Position numbers and translations under genes: made by a program | Notes under the pieces: generated by a model | The model's database searches: none | What the model was told of the DNA's origin: nothing | The model's input: the letters and a program-made list of their open reading frames with translations, nothing else | Assembly (NCBI GenBank): GCA_964016985.1 | Contig: OZ024830.1 | Location: 58,512,104 to 58,576,103 of the forward strand | From: Anodontia alba | Taxonomy: Eukaryota > Mollusca > Bivalvia > Lucinida > Lucinidae | Length of the DNA: 64,000 nucleotides | Reading direction: 5' to 3' | In this document: piece after piece, positions 22,540-34,361 of the stretch | Numbering within the stretch: position 1 is the first letter of the stretch | Layout: every line of letters starts with the position of its first letter

Positions 22540-22820
22540 TACTAACAAATGTCTAAGGATAACCTAACTTCATAACGGAGGTATGCAGACTGCCCTTTGA
22601 GGTTAAGAAGTGGATGACATATGCCTTTGCCCTGTATTTATTATTCACATGCTTCCTTCTTTCTTGCTTTCTTTCTTTTGTATTGTAACAACAAATGCCT
22701 TAGGATAACTTCATAACGGAGATACGCAGACTGTCCTATGATGTTAAGAAGTGGATGACATAGGTCTTTCTCCTGTATTCATTATCCATAGGCTTCTTTC
22801 TTTCTTTCTTTCTTTCTTTA
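22540..22820. repeat. Tandem duplication ~140 bp ending in CTTT microsatellites
   Basis: AACAAATGTCTAAGGATAAC..AAGAAGTGGATGACATA (22543-22680) is repeated at 22689-22820. Both copies end in TTTCTTTC runs, so slippage between the microsatellites may have made the duplication. Confidence 0.65.
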
Positions 22821-22889
22821 GTTAATGGTTATCATAAAGTAATGTTGTTGTTTTTTCATTCATTTTTTCAAATTACTTATATTTAATTA

Positions 22890-23196
22890 AATTTTCCCGT
22901 TTGTTTTCTCTAGGTGAAATGATCGTTTTTCTTTCAAAAATTGTACTGAACTATCTGTAATTAAATACAACCTTAATTAATTAACTCATTTGTTTTCTTA
23001 GATTAAATATTGTTCTTCATTTTAAAATCTTACTGAATTACCATTCATGAAATATAACACTTTTTTAATTTATTACTTACTCTTGTTTTCTTAGGTTATT
23101 GAAATTCGTTTAAAAATCATATTGAATTATTTATAACTAAATACAACACTTTTTATTTAATTTGACATAATAATAATAATAATAATAATAGTAACA

Positions 23197-23234
<38 letters not shown>

Positions 23235-23335
23235 TGATTTTAATCAATTAATTAATTAATTTTTGTTATTATCATTATTAATTAATTCTTAGGTTAAACT
23301 ATTGATATTCGTTTGAAAATCATACTGAATAATCT
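22890..23335. repeat. ~130-bp AT-rich tandem repeat, about 4 copies, with AAT microsatellite
   Basis: TTTGTTTTCTTAGGTTA..ATTGAATTA..AATACAACACTTTTT recurs at about 22898, 22990, 23090 and 23290. An (ATA)n tract (23168-23233) lies inside the third unit. Confidence 0.6.
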
Positions 23336-23974
23336 GCTGATATTCATTCATTCATTCATTCTAACTCGGACCTAGTCCAGTGTATATTGGGCCCAAGATT
23401 ATAAAGAGCATCCATACATGATTTAATCTGAATTGTAGCAGTACTGTAGGTGTGTGACACTGGGTGGATTACACACCAGCTACACAGGTAAGACGACGCT
23501 TACGGGCCTCCGGTCGAAGGGAAATAATCGCAGCTTATCTAAAATGGAATATCGATAACCTGAGTGACAGTTCCTGTAGTACGATAATTCCTGGTAGTGT
23601 TTAAGGGGGTCAAATTTACATATGCGTGTTTTTGTGATGCACCGCCATAGAATCATTATCAAACATTAAAAAAAGACCCCATAGGTTTTACGGTAAACTC
23701 AGTGGCAACCGGCTATCAGTGCATTTACCGTTATGTTTTTATGGGCACCTGTAGAACTTTTACAAGAGATATCTCGTAGAATGGGGTATGGTTGGTAGGC
23801 TTCACGGATACGGTGCGGTACTTCACACCCGTACTCTGCCAAACGTTACGTATCTTGCCCTAGTATGCATTGCCTAGCGAGGTGATTCCTGTCAATAATC
23901 TACGGGCGTCCGTAAAAATTAATTAACAGTAATTGCGCTGGCAACCAGTTGCCAATTATTTTACCGCAAAATCT

Positions 23975-24016
<42 letters not shown>

Positions 24017-24127
24017 GTGGGTTATATAGTAAACCTCTCGATTATGGTGGATGGGGTTCGGGGTGGGGGTGGGAGCTAAATTGATTTTACTGGTACCAAA
24101 TCGTCACCCTAGATTCAAATATTGTAA
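23336..24127. other. No gene supported; solitary MITE end and a T34 run
   Basis: TTAAGGGGGTCAAATTTACA..GCGTGTTTTTGTGATG (23601-23639) is an isolated A-half terminus of the CGAAAAC MITE. A 34-base T run occupies 23980-24013. No coding sequence was recognised. Confidence 0.5.
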
Positions 24128-24441
24128 CATTACGAAAACATGTCTATATAATTTTGACCTCTTACCCACTTTTATATAGTAAAACTGGGGTTTACAGGGG
24201 CATACATTATTTTCCTTATTTCTGCTCCAAACATAGATTGTGGGTACTCGTTAGAACCGCCTCGACGAGGCGGTTCTGATGAGTACCACAATCTATGTTT
24301 AGAGCAGAAATATGAAAAATATCCGTTTTTTTTTTTTTTTTTTTGTTGTTGTTGTTGTTGTTGTTGTCTTTTTATCTGAAAATTTTCAGTTGTTTGGAGA
24401 CGAAATTTTCTATATATTTGAATAGGCGTATTTTCGTAATG
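24128..24441 (+). mobile_element. CGAAAAC-family MITE with T/GTT expansion
   Basis: CATTACGAAAACATGTC to GCGTATTTTCGTAATG, A-then-B order, hairpin centre CCTCGACGAGGCGG. The B half is expanded by a T-run and (TTG)n at about 24325-24367. Confidence 0.82.
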
Positions 24442-24726
24442 AAAAATACAAAATACAAATTGATTTACAAAACCAGTTTTCTTTGAAAAAAAAAAGGAAA
24501 AAAATCACCACTTTGTCGTCTGCTGAAATAGCCCAGATATTGATAAAGGTAATGAGCATGCAATGAGCATCCCATGTTTCTCTATAATATATAAAATACA
24601 ACATATTTCTTATTTCTTATCCGATTTTGATCAAATTTGCGCCAAAATGCTTGTTTACTAAAGCTGGATACTTCAAGACATTGCCTTAAGTGGGCCTTTC
24701 CCTTTAAGTCTTCATATGCAGCAATG

Positions 24727-24756
24727 TATACTGAAAGGAAAAAGAAACGCAGGGTA
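24727..24756 (+). repeat. Tc1-type terminal inverted repeat, left end
   Basis: The 30 bases start TATACTGAAAGG and end CGCAGGGTA. They are identical, in inverse orientation, to 35562-35591, which lies just downstream of the Tc1 transposase remnant. Here the TIR is followed within 50 bp by the satellite rather than by a transposase. Confidence 0.8.
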
Positions 24757-24799
24757 GAGTTTTTTCCTTCTTATTTTAACCATTTTTTACGGTGTTTAC

Positions 24800-27780
24800 T
24801 ATAGCCATGTTGAACCGTATTTCTCACGGAACGGATTCCTCGCACCGGTGTGATAAATTCGACCGAATTTTTCACATTCGGACAAAGGTGAAGAATACGT
24901 TTTGCGGATTTAGAGTTTTTAACCCAAATGAGTTTGTCACACATTAGAATTTCTATTGCTTGCACACCAGTAAACAAATTTTTAATGAATAGAAACATTT
25001 TCGGTGAAATATAGGTGTGAGAAATTCAGTCGGATTTTTCACATGTCATGTATTTGGTCAAATATGTCACAACTATGAATAATTCGGTCGAATTTTTTTT
25101 ACAGCAGGGAAGTTTTCGATCGAATTTATCACGTGCCAGATATATTTGGTCGGATGTATTACATGTGACACTGGTGAATTATAGGTGTGAGAAACCGGAA
25201 CGTATTTTTCATATGTGATGTTTTCGGTCAAATGTGTCACAACTGTGTGGCGAATTAAGTCTATTTTTCCATAGTTTCACAGCTGTAAAGTATTGGATCG
25301 AATTCCTCACAAGTGACATATACGGTCGAATTTTTTACATGTGACACATTTTGGTCAAATATAGGTGTGAGAAATTCGGTCGGATTTTTCACATGTGATG
25401 TATTCTGCTGAATATGTGATGACTTTGACGAATTTGGTCAAATTGTTCACATCTGTGAAGTATTCGATCATATTCCTCATGTTTGACATATTCAGTCGGA
25501 ACTTTACATTTGCTATTTTCGACAAATGTAGGTGTGAGAAATTCGGTCGGATTTTTCACATGTCATGTTTTCTGTCCAGTATGTCACAACTTGTATGAAT
25601 TCGATCGATTTTCCACATCTGTGCAGTATATCATTGAATTTCTCACGTTTGATATAATCGGTCTAACATCTTACACGTGGCCTTATCGGCGAATATAGGT
25701 GTGAGAAATTCGGTCGGATTTTTCACATCTGATGAATTCTGTCGAATATGTCATAACTGTGACGAATAAGGTCTAATTGTTCACATCTGTGAAGTATACA
25801 ATCGAATTCCTCACGTTTGATATATTTAGTGGGATATTTTACATGTGATATTTTCGGCGAATATAGGTGTGAGAAATTCGGTCGGATTTTTCACATGTGA
25901 AGTATTCTGTCGAATATATCATGACTGTAACGAATTCGGTGGAAGTTTTTCACAGCTGCGAACAATTCGATAGAATTACTCACCTGTGCTATATTTGGTC
26001 AGATGTCAAACAGGTGACACATTTTCGGTGAATAAAGGTGTGAGAAATTCGGTCGCATTTTTCTCATCTGACGTTTTCTGTCCAATATGTCACAACTTGT
26101 ACGAATTAGGTCGATTTTTCCACAGCCGTGTAGTATATCATTGAATTTCTCACGACTGACATAATTGGTCGAATATTTTACAAGTGACATTATCGGTGAA
26201 TATAGGTGTGAGAAATTTGGTCGGATTTTTCACATGTGATGTATTCTGCTGAATATGAGATAACTTTGTAGAATTTGGTCAAACTCTTCACATCTGTGAA
26301 GTATTCGATCGAATTCCTCATGTTTGACCTATTAAGTCGGATATTACATTTGATATTCACATCTTGTATGAATTCGATAGATTTTTGCCACATATGTGCA
26401 GAATATCATTGAATTACTCACATTGATATAATCGGTCAAGTAGATTACACGTGGCATTATCGGCGAATATATGTGTGAGAAATTCGGTCGGATTTTTCAC
26501 ATGTGATGAATTCTGTCGAATATGTCATAACTGTGACGAATAAGGTCTAATTGTTCACATCTGTGACGTATTCGATCGAATTCCTCACGTTTGATATATT
26601 CAGTGGGATATTTTACATGTGATATTTTCGGCGAATATAGGTGTGAGAAATTCGGTCGGAATTTTCACATGTGATGTATTCTGTCGGATATATTATGACT
26701 GTGACGAATTCGGTGGAAATTTTTCACAGCTATGAAAAATTCGATGGAATTACTCATGTGTGCTATATTTGGTCAGATGTCAAACAGGCGACACACTTTC
26801 GGTGAATATAGGTGAGAAATTCGGTCGCATTTTTCACATGTGACGTTTTCTGTCCAATAAGTCACAACTTGTACGAATTAGGTCGATTTTTCCACAGCCG
26901 TGTAGTATATTATTGAAGTCCTCACGTTTGACATAATCGGTCGAATATTTTACACGAGACATTAACGGCGAATATAAGTGTGAGAAATTCGGTCGGATTT
27001 TTCACATGCTATGCATTCTGCTGAATATGTGATAACTTTAACGAATTTGGTCAAACTCTTCACATCTGTGAAGTATTCGATCGAATTCCTCATGTTTGAC
27101 CTATTAAGTCGGATATTTTACATTTGATATTTTCGGCAAATATAGGTGTGAGAAATTCGTTTTGATTTTTCACATGTGATGTATTCTGTCAAAAATGTCA
27201 CATCTTGTATGACTATGATCGATTTTTGCCACATATGTGCAATATATCAGTGAACTGCTCATGTTTGGTGTAATCGGTCGAGTAGATTACACGTGGCAAT
27301 ATCTGTGCACAGCTGTGAAAAATTCGATGGAATTACTCACGTGTGCTATATTTGGTCAGATGTCAAACAGGCGACACACTTTCGGTGAATATAGGTGAGA
27401 AATTCGGTCGCATTTTTCACATGTGACGTTTTCCGTCCAGTAAGTCACAACTTATACGAATAAGGTCGATTTTTCCACAGCCGTGTAGTATATTATTGAA
27501 GTCCTCACGTTTGACATAATCGGTCGAATATTTTACACGAGACATTAACGGCGAATATAAGTGTGAGAAATTCGGTCGGATTTTTCACATGCTATGCATT
27601 CTGCTGAATATGTGATAACTTTAACGAATTTGGTCAAATTGTTCACATCTGTGAAGTATTCGATCGAATTCCTCATGTTTGACATATTCGGATATTTTAC
27701 ATTTGATATTTTCGGCAAATATAGGTGTGAGAAATTCGGTCGGATTTTTCACATGCGATGCCAAAGACAGTTTAAAAACG
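24800..27780 (+). repeat. ~165-175 bp satellite with palindromic TCACATGTGA words
   Basis: Monomers are marked by AGGTGTGAGAAATTCGGTCGG, found at about 25010, 25182, 25362, 25530, 25697, 25865, 26036, 26205, 26469, 26637, 26973, 27146, 27561 and 27721. Each monomer is itself made of ~28-33 bp sub-repeats alternating TTCGGTCGAAT-like and TCACA(N)TGTGA-like words. About 335 bp at 26724-27055 is repeated nearly unchanged at 27304-27640. Short ORFs within it are not genes. Confidence 0.8.
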
Positions 27781-28400
27781 CGTGTATAATTTTTATTCCG
27801 GTCAGTTTTTAATCTTTCTTTTATGTTTTTTTATTTGGTCAAATATGTCACACTTGATTTTGGTCTGTCAGATTTCTTACATATGTTGTATTTGGTCGGT
27901 TTTGACGTATTCGAGACTTACCACTGGAAAACGCTTATCATCGCCCTAGCTACTTTGGTTTTGATCTAATCTTGCAAATAACATATGGATTTGCTTGGGG
28001 TGAGGGCTTAAATGTGTTCGAAAACTGGTGATAACAACCTTTCTGCCATTGAGTTATGCCCTCTTGCCATTGTCCTCTACATGACTATAAAGCTTCACCA
28101 GCTTTTGTGCAGGTTGCTCTCATGTGAGCCGTATAGGCTCATTGAGTCTGCTGTTGCCGGTCATTTCCAAAAATCTCATAACGATGTCCGCACGGGCGCC
28201 ATACTTCGCCGTAAGGAGGTGCTGGAACCGTACGGGCGCCGTACGATTTCCAAAAATCGTAGCCCGTAGCCTTCTGGATTTCTAAAAAATCGTACGGCAA
28301 ATCGTAGACAACTAAATCGTACGGCGCCCGTAGCCGAATGTTACTGAAAGATAATTAAGCCACGGATACAAATGGCTTACTGTTCCTGTACGGCGCCGGT
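27781..28400. repeat. CGTACGGGCGCC-rich repeat next to the LINE
   Basis: 28170-28400 repeats CGTACGGGCGCCGTACG-like palindromic words and AAAAATCGTA motifs. The same kind of sequence continues beyond the LINE at 30958-31010 and again at 31600-31830, so the LINE probably landed in an existing GC-rich repeat. 27781-28170 shows nothing specific. Confidence 0.5.
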
Positions 28401-30957
28401 ATAGTATAAACATATTTTATTGCATCGTTACATCAGGCAATGGGGTCGGGCCGCAAGTTCTACCAACATTAGTTACGGCCCTCCCCCCCCCCCCCTACAG
28501 CAATATACAGACACATGATTATAGCGGATTATAGAGAAATTATTTGAATACTTCGTACAGACTAATTGTTAACAAATATTGACTCAAAAACAGATATACA
28601 ATATATAATTTCAATAGGTCATGGATTATAAGGAATGATGAGTAAATAAACTAAATAATTAACAAAAAAGTGTAATGAAATAATAATGGATTGTCATGCT
28701 AGCCGTGAGTTAGCAGCAGGCTAATCAGTGAATCTTCTGGTATCTTTAATAAACGTTTGGACGGCAGTGAAAATGGTAGTATTTTCATCATTGTCAAATT
28801 TTCATCTCCAAACAAAAGAATATTGATATTTAACGCCGGGATGGAAATCCCTGGTAGATCGAAAAAGTGTTACTCTTTCATTTCTAAGTTTGAGCATCTA
28901 AGGAAATAGTGCTCTGCATCTTCGACTTCCTCGGAGCAACTACAAGTAGGACTAGGTGATAAATGGTTTATATATAAATCAGATAGTAAATTATTACAAT
29001 TATTTCTAATTCTTGCATGTAAAACTGAAATATATCTATTACCAGCTCTATAGTGTGTTGGAACTTCGGAACTATTTTGATGTTTTTTCAGCTGATACTT
29101 GAAGCTTGCCATAGATGGTGAATTACGTAGTTCTATATCAAGAGAATTCCATACCGAAATAGATGATGGAATACATGATTTACGTGAAATTTCAGTCCTG
29201 CAGAAGGGAACAGTAATATCATTTTGATTTTGTAATGTATAGGTACTTATTTCTCCAACTGAAGGAGGAATTAAGTCAGATATGTATGTAGGAACAAGAC
29301 CATTGACTGATTTATACATGAAAATAAGTTTTTGCTGCCTGCGTCTTTCTACTAGTGACACCCAACCGCATTCTCTATAAAGATCATCTAATGAAACCGA
29401 TCTTGTTAAGCCTGTCACGATGCGGGCAGCTTCATTCTGAAGTTTTTGAAGAGAGTTGATATCTTGCACTGTACAACCATCCCATACAACACATGAATAT
29501 TCAATAATTGGCAGTAAATATGATAAGTATATTTGATTTAATGCAACACGGCTGAATGTAAATTTCAGTTTCCGCATTATACCAATAACTTTTGATGCAC
29601 TTTTAATTATGTTTTCAATATGGCAGTGCCATTGTCTATTACTACTAAATGTAAGACCTAAATGTTTGTGTTCTGTTACAAATTTTATGGGTGCACCATC
29701 AAAGATTATATTAGGAAGAGAATCAACAAGTCTTAAAGTGAAAAGCATTACTTCAGTTTTAAGAGGGTTAAAGTTTATTAACCACTGTGCGGCCCATCTT
29801 ACTAGCATGCGTAAATCATGATTGATGATGCCTTCGATGTCTTTAATCGTAGCTGCAGAATAAAATAACGAGCTATCATCAGCAAATAACCTAGTAAGAC
29901 TTAGTAGTGATTCTGCTATATCGTTAACATACACTAGAAATAGTAGAGGGCCTAGAACAAAACCTTGGGGAACTCCAGCTTTAACGCTCAATAAGCTTGA
30001 TGAGGCATTTCTTATAACAACCTTTTGCTTCCTATCACTAAGATAGTCACTTATCCATTCAAGTAATTCACCATCTATACCATTTTGTTTTAATTTAAAG
30101 ATAAGTCCCTTGTGCCAAACTCTATCAAATGCTTTATAAAACGTCTAAGAAAACCATACAAGAAAATTGGTTACTATCAAAAGTTTGACAAATATGATGG
30201 TATATGTCTATCAGTTGGAAAGTTGTAGAATGATTGGGTAAAAACCCAGACTGATATTTGTAAAGTAGATCGTTTTCGTGTAAAAAGTTATAAATATGTT
30301 TAAAAACTATTCTTTCTTGTAGTTTACCAACATTACTTAAAAGTGAAACGGGTCGAAAATTTGAAGGATCAGAGTTATCTCCCTTTTTGGGTAGAGGTAT
30401 AACGTTAGAATATTTATAGATATTTGCAAACTTGCCTTCCCTGAAAGACCTGTTAAAAAGTATACTCAGGGGTACAGCTACTTCTTTTGCTACAGCTTTA
30501 ATACAGCTTGAAGAGCTACTTTGTTACTAAAGGTCCTTTCAGGGAGCCAGTTGCAACTTTCTATCAATAGTTCTACTCGTATGCTCTACAAAAAGGGAGA
30601 TAACTCTGATCTTGAAATTTTCGAAGGCGGGCAGAGCCACATTTTCATCGTTAACGGCGGAGATAGACGTGAAATATTTGTTTAACAATTCTGCTTTATC
30701 TTCAGATGAAAAGCAGAATTCATTTTGACCAGTAACTGGAAAAGAGTTAAGGGGTGGAATTGAAGAAGAAGTACAATCGCCTTAACAAAGTGACGTATCA
30801 CCTTCCAAAATTGTTTTTTATCATTTGAGTGAAAATCAGAAATAGACAATTCCAAGTTGTTATAAAACTGCTCTTTTGCATGTCGCTTTAGATTATTGAC
30901 CTTATTTCGAAAAATCTTATACTGGTAGCGCTGGTAGCTCCCTTTCCGTACCATTAT
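28401..30957 (-). mobile_element. 5'-truncated jockey/CR1-type LINE
   Basis: A minus-strand LINE without its endonuclease domain. The 3' UTR runs from the end of the ORF at 28699 to about 28401 and has AATAAA near 28415. The 5' end stops at about 30957, a typical truncation from incomplete target-primed reverse transcription. A C12 tract (28484-28495) lies in the UTR. Confidence 0.8.
28699..30954 (-). pseudogene. LINE reverse transcriptase pseudogene
   Basis: In order on the minus strand: the pre-RT segment YKIFRNKVNNLKRHAKEQFY (about 30920), DLLYKYQSGFLPNHSTTFQL, motif A in MVFLDV / KAFDRVWHKGL with a 1-base frameshift between V and K (about 30140), and GVPQGFVLGPLLFLVYVNDI. Motif C follows as RLFADDSSLF, then thumb sequence and a Cys/His cluster CSCSEEVEDAEHYFLRC. 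The 373-codon open stretch (28870-29991) stops at TAA, but the same frame continues 56 more codons (..LLFGDENLTMMK..) to TAG at 28699-28701. The true C-terminus therefore lies there and the TAA is a nonsense mutation. Further stops and shifts occur near 30500-30530 and 30780. Confidence 0.88.
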
Positions 30958-31015
30958 CGTAAAATGTATGGGTTCCTACGGGTTTCTACGGGCGCTGTAT
31001 CTTTTACGTTTTTGT

Positions 31016-31563
31016 ATAAATAATCTGAAAGGAGATCCTTTGGGAACATAGCATCCAAAGTTTGAAAACTGCCAACTCGGTTTGATTGAGTCGGTTCATG
31101 AGAGATAATGACGAATGCTCTCACGCCGCCTAGCCCCGGGTTGAGCGCGACAGTTCTCAAATAAGTATCAAACCCTACGGCCCCAAAGGACCAGAAAATG
31201 TAAAAATAACAACATTCAATCGATGTACGGGGAATCGTTCTACCGCTCCACACGGCACAACGACAACTGTTGTGATATCTAAATAATCTGAAAGGAGATC
31301 CGTTGGGAACATAGCATCCAAAGTTTAAAAACTGCCGACTCGGTTTGATTGAGTCGGTTCATGAGATAATGACGAATGCTACATCTCTCACGCCGCCTAG
31401 CCCCGGGTTGAGCGCATCTCAGTTCACAAATAAATATCAAACCCTACGGTCCTAAAGGACCAGAAAATGTAAAAATAACATTCAGTCGATGCACGGGTAA
31501 TCGTTCTACCGCTCAACACGGCACAGCGACAACTGTTATGATCTATAAATAATCTAAAAGGAG
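31016..31563. repeat. Tandem duplication of a ~270-bp segment
   Basis: TAAATAATCTGAAAGGAGATC..GCATCCAAAGTTT..CTCGGTTTGATTGAGTCGG..CACGGCACAACGACAACTGTT appears twice, starting near 31016 and 31276. A third TAAATAATCTAAAAGGAGAT begins at 31546. It contains an internal inverted word (ACTCGGTTTGATTGAGT). Confidence 0.7.
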
Positions 31564-32070
31564 ATTTAACCCCGCACTTTGACAAAATCGTAAGCCTGAA
31601 GGATCGCACGATGTCCGCACGGTCGCAGTACGGTCTCCACACGGGCTCCATACGCTTGCCGTAAGGTCCTGGGGAGACAGTGCAGGCGCCGCACAATTTC
31701 CGTATGGTCTCCGTACGGTGCCCGTATGGCCCCTGTACGATTCTGAACCAGCGTGAAGCCGAAAACCTTTACAAAAAAATCGTAAGATGTCCGTATAAAT
31801 GTAAACGCAAAAATCGTAGCCCCTAGCAAATAAATTGGACATTGAGGAATATAACACATCAACATTGAAACGATTATCATATACGTAATGATTATTCTTT
31901 GTTGTGTTAGGCGTCCGGTGTCATTTCATCATCTTATCAATTTCAACGGATATTGCTCAATGTTATGTAAATCAAATTTGAGATAAAATTCTGTGTAGAT
32001 CTATTATTAAATGTTCTAATTACTAATTGCACCAAAGCAATAGAACCCTAAACTTCGGGCACTTTCAAGA
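31564..32070. other. CGTACGG-type repeat then AT-rich DNA; no gene supported
   Basis: 31590-31830 carries CCGTATGG/CGTACGG words related to 28170-28400; the overlapping open frames here follow from that composition. 31850-32070 is AT-rich without a feature. Confidence 0.45.
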
Positions 32071-32178
32071 TTTATGGACTGTCTTCTGGCCAGGGCCTGG
32101 GCCATCGGGCTGATATGACCCTAGCCTACGCCATATCAACCTGGTGGTCGTGGCTGTCTCCCTAGGACAGTCCATAAA
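32071..32178. repeat. Short element with perfect 13-bp inverted ends
   Basis: TTTATGGACTGTC (32071-32083) and GACAGTCCATAAA (32166-32178) are perfect inverted copies around an 82-bp GC-rich interior. Possibly a small MITE; no target duplication is evident. Confidence 0.5.
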
Positions 32179-32247
32179 CATTGACGGTATCCTTAGCTTT
32201 GGTAAATATTTTTAAATATATGTGTCACAGGGAAGGAAAGGCACTTG

Positions 32248-32512
32248 GCCCGACCGGGAATCGAACCCAGGACCTCTCGCATACTGTGCGAGCACTCTAC
32301 CTGTGACAATTTCTCCCTGTTTAAATAGATTCGTCCCCAAAACTGCTCAGAACCGTGCTGGTATCGATGAGACAGTCCCTTTCTGCTTGCAGCCCGAGCA
32401 CGGACCCCCACACTGGCCACCGATTGTCACAAAGCACATGGCCCGACCGGGACTCGAGCCCAGTACCTCTCGCATACCAAGCGAGCACTATAGCCAACTG
32501 AGCTACCGAGCC
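32248..32512 (-). mobile_element. Dimeric tRNA-like repeat (SINE)
   Basis: Two tRNA-like heads lie in the same orientation, 193 bp apart. The upstream head (32512-32441, read on minus) begins GGCTCGGTAGCTCAGTTGG, has a 5-bp anticodon stem CTCGC/GCGAG around TTGGTAT (anticodon-like GGT), and a T arm CTGGG-CTCGAGT-CCCGG. The second head (about 32303-32248) keeps the anticodon and T arms with a canonical B box GGTTCGATTCC, but lacks most of the D arm. Shared GGTCGGGCCA endings show that they are copies of one head. More likely a SINE than functional tRNA genes. Confidence 0.7.
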
Positions 32513-32632
32513 ACACGGTCGATCTGTGAATATGGTCTTGGGCCGGGTGTCTGTTGAGCCTGAGAAATCTTAAATTAAAATATAATATTTGCAGGCTTCG
32601 TTATCCATTACGATCCATAACGATCCATGCAT

Positions 32633-32633
<1 letters not shown>

Positions 32634-32720
<87 letters not shown>
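32634..32720. repeat. (AT)n microsatellite
   Basis: About 43 uninterrupted AT dinucleotides. A second microsatellite, (GT)n, lies at 32877-32919. Open frames through the AT tract (IYIYIY) are artefacts. Confidence 0.95.
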
Positions 32721-32726
<6 letters not shown>

Positions 32727-32874
32727 ACGTGTGCCATCGCAGAACGGTACCTGGTAACCTGATAATTCTATCTGCAGGACAAATACGTTCAAATGCTTTT
32801 CCATGAAAACTCTTTTTTAAGGATCGTGGTGGTGCAGTTGGTTAGGGCTTTCTTGTATGACTAGGCGCCACAGC

Positions 32875-32920
<46 letters not shown>

Positions 32921-33007
32921 TTTAAACAACTGGACGAATAGGTCATCGGTCCGGTTGTGTATATCATGTATTTGATTGAGCTGTGGACATAGGTAAAAAG
33001 TGATATT

Positions 33008-33513
33008 CATAACGAAAACACGCCTATTCAAAATACATTGTATTTGTTTAGTTTAAAAATAATGAAAATTTTCAGATGATTTTGTTTTATTTTTTCTTAT
33101 TTCTAGTCAAACCATTGATTGTTGGTACACGTTCGAACCGCCTCAGTGAGGTGTCGGTTCGAACGAGTACCAATAATCTATGTTTTAGAGCAGAAATAAG
33201 GAAATAATGAACACCCCAGCAAACCCCACTTTTTCCTCATAAGGAAAATATATCTATTCATATACATTGCATTTTGCCGAAGAGGATTTTCAGAGGAAAA
33301 AATTTGATACCTTTCTTATTTCTCCTCAAATCATTAATTGTGGGTACACGTTCGAAACGCCTCAGTAACCGCCTCAGCGAGGCGGTTTGAACGAGTACCC
33401 ACAATTTTTATAGCAGAAATAAGGAAATAATGAATAGCCCTGCAACCCTCACTTTTTCCTATATAAAGTGGGGTTTGCCGGGGTGTTCATTGCATAGGCT
33501 TGTTTTCTTAATG
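33008..33513 (-). mobile_element. Fused or nested pair of diverged CGAAAAC-family MITEs
   Basis: It starts CATAACGAAAACACGCC and ends GGCTTGTTTTCTTAATG, but contains two complete hairpin cores. One is centred near 33145 (GTTCGAACCGCCTCAGTGAGG), the other near 33370 (GTTCGAAACGCCTCAG..GAGGCGG). Both use GTTCGAA rather than the GTTAGAA of other copies, so this is a separate subfamily. The outer ends are shared by the pair. Confidence 0.72.
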
Positions 33514-33829
33514 TATAATTCAGATCATTTGTGGCTTTTCACAATCACGATTATCAATTACCAAAATTAATCCATTGTTACAAACAATTCGCATTGATAT
33601 CTTAAAGTATTAAAGTCGGGCTGATTTATATCAATAATTTACATTTCAAGTTTAAGATATAACATTTCATTTATTTCATTTTATGATATCCAATAATATT
33701 CGAAGTTAAAAATAATAGTACAATAAATAATTAGTCTATCACTCGATTTAAAGATATGCATGATAAGAAAAATATATTACCCCGAAACTGTATTGAATGG
33801 TTAATCGTATGTTTTATATCATGAGCTGT
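33514..33829. other. AT-rich DNA, no feature recognised
   Basis: AT-rich and without repeats or coding signal that I can support. Confidence 0.4.
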
Positions 33830-34090
33830 GACAAATACGTTTGTGAGAAATCCGTGCATGAAAAAAAGGCACTTTTTTGAGGGTTTTTTTGAAAGGTGAT
33901 AAATACGTTTGCGTGCTATATATAAAACTGATACTGAACGAGTTTGTCACAGATAGGTGAGGAATACGTTCGGCAGCTGTGAAAAATTCGGTCGAATTCT
34001 TCACGCCGCGTGACAAATCCGACCGAATTTTTCACACGTGTGAGGAATCCGTTCCGTGAGAAATAAGGTTCAACATAGCCATACACTTTT
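33830..34090 (-). repeat. Satellite fragment, inverted relative to 24.8-27.8 kb
   Basis: GTGAAAAATTCGGTCGAATT, TCACAC..GTGTGAGG and GGAATCCGTTCCGTGAGAAAT match the satellite read in reverse. It ends with GGTTCAACATAGCCATA, the inverse of TATAGCCATGTTGAACC at about 24804-24820, which lies at the other edge of the satellite near the left Tc1-type end. Confidence 0.7.
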
Positions 34091-34361
34091 ACAGATTGTC
34101 CTGTGAATGTGAACCGCGGGTATACGAGTCTTTGGTCGATGTGCTATCTACCCAGTGTGTGAATCATTCAACTGTGCACTACACAGTGCATTGCACGGAC
34201 AATACGGAAAGCAAAAATTTCGTGCAAAACAAGCATGTTTAAACCTTCAGCACAAGATTTCCTCACACCATTTGGTACACTTCAACAATACACAACGCTC
34301 TTCGATTCTTTTACCGATTTTTCTTTTCATTTTTACGCTAGTTTGAACTTTTTTTTCAATC

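Noticed and set aside
29609..29821. Plus-strand open frame
   Set aside because: Antisense to the LINE reverse transcriptase.
31424..31880. Arginine-rich frames of about 100 codons
   Set aside because: Three overlapping frames arise from CGTACGG-type GC-rich repeats; no domain.
32441..32512. Functional tRNA gene
   Set aside because: The T loop is non-canonical (CTCGAGT), the acceptor is imperfect and a truncated sister copy lies 193 bp away, so a SINE head is more likely.
32554..32804. Open frames on both strands rich in IYIYIY
   Set aside because: They are translations of the (AT)n microsatellite.
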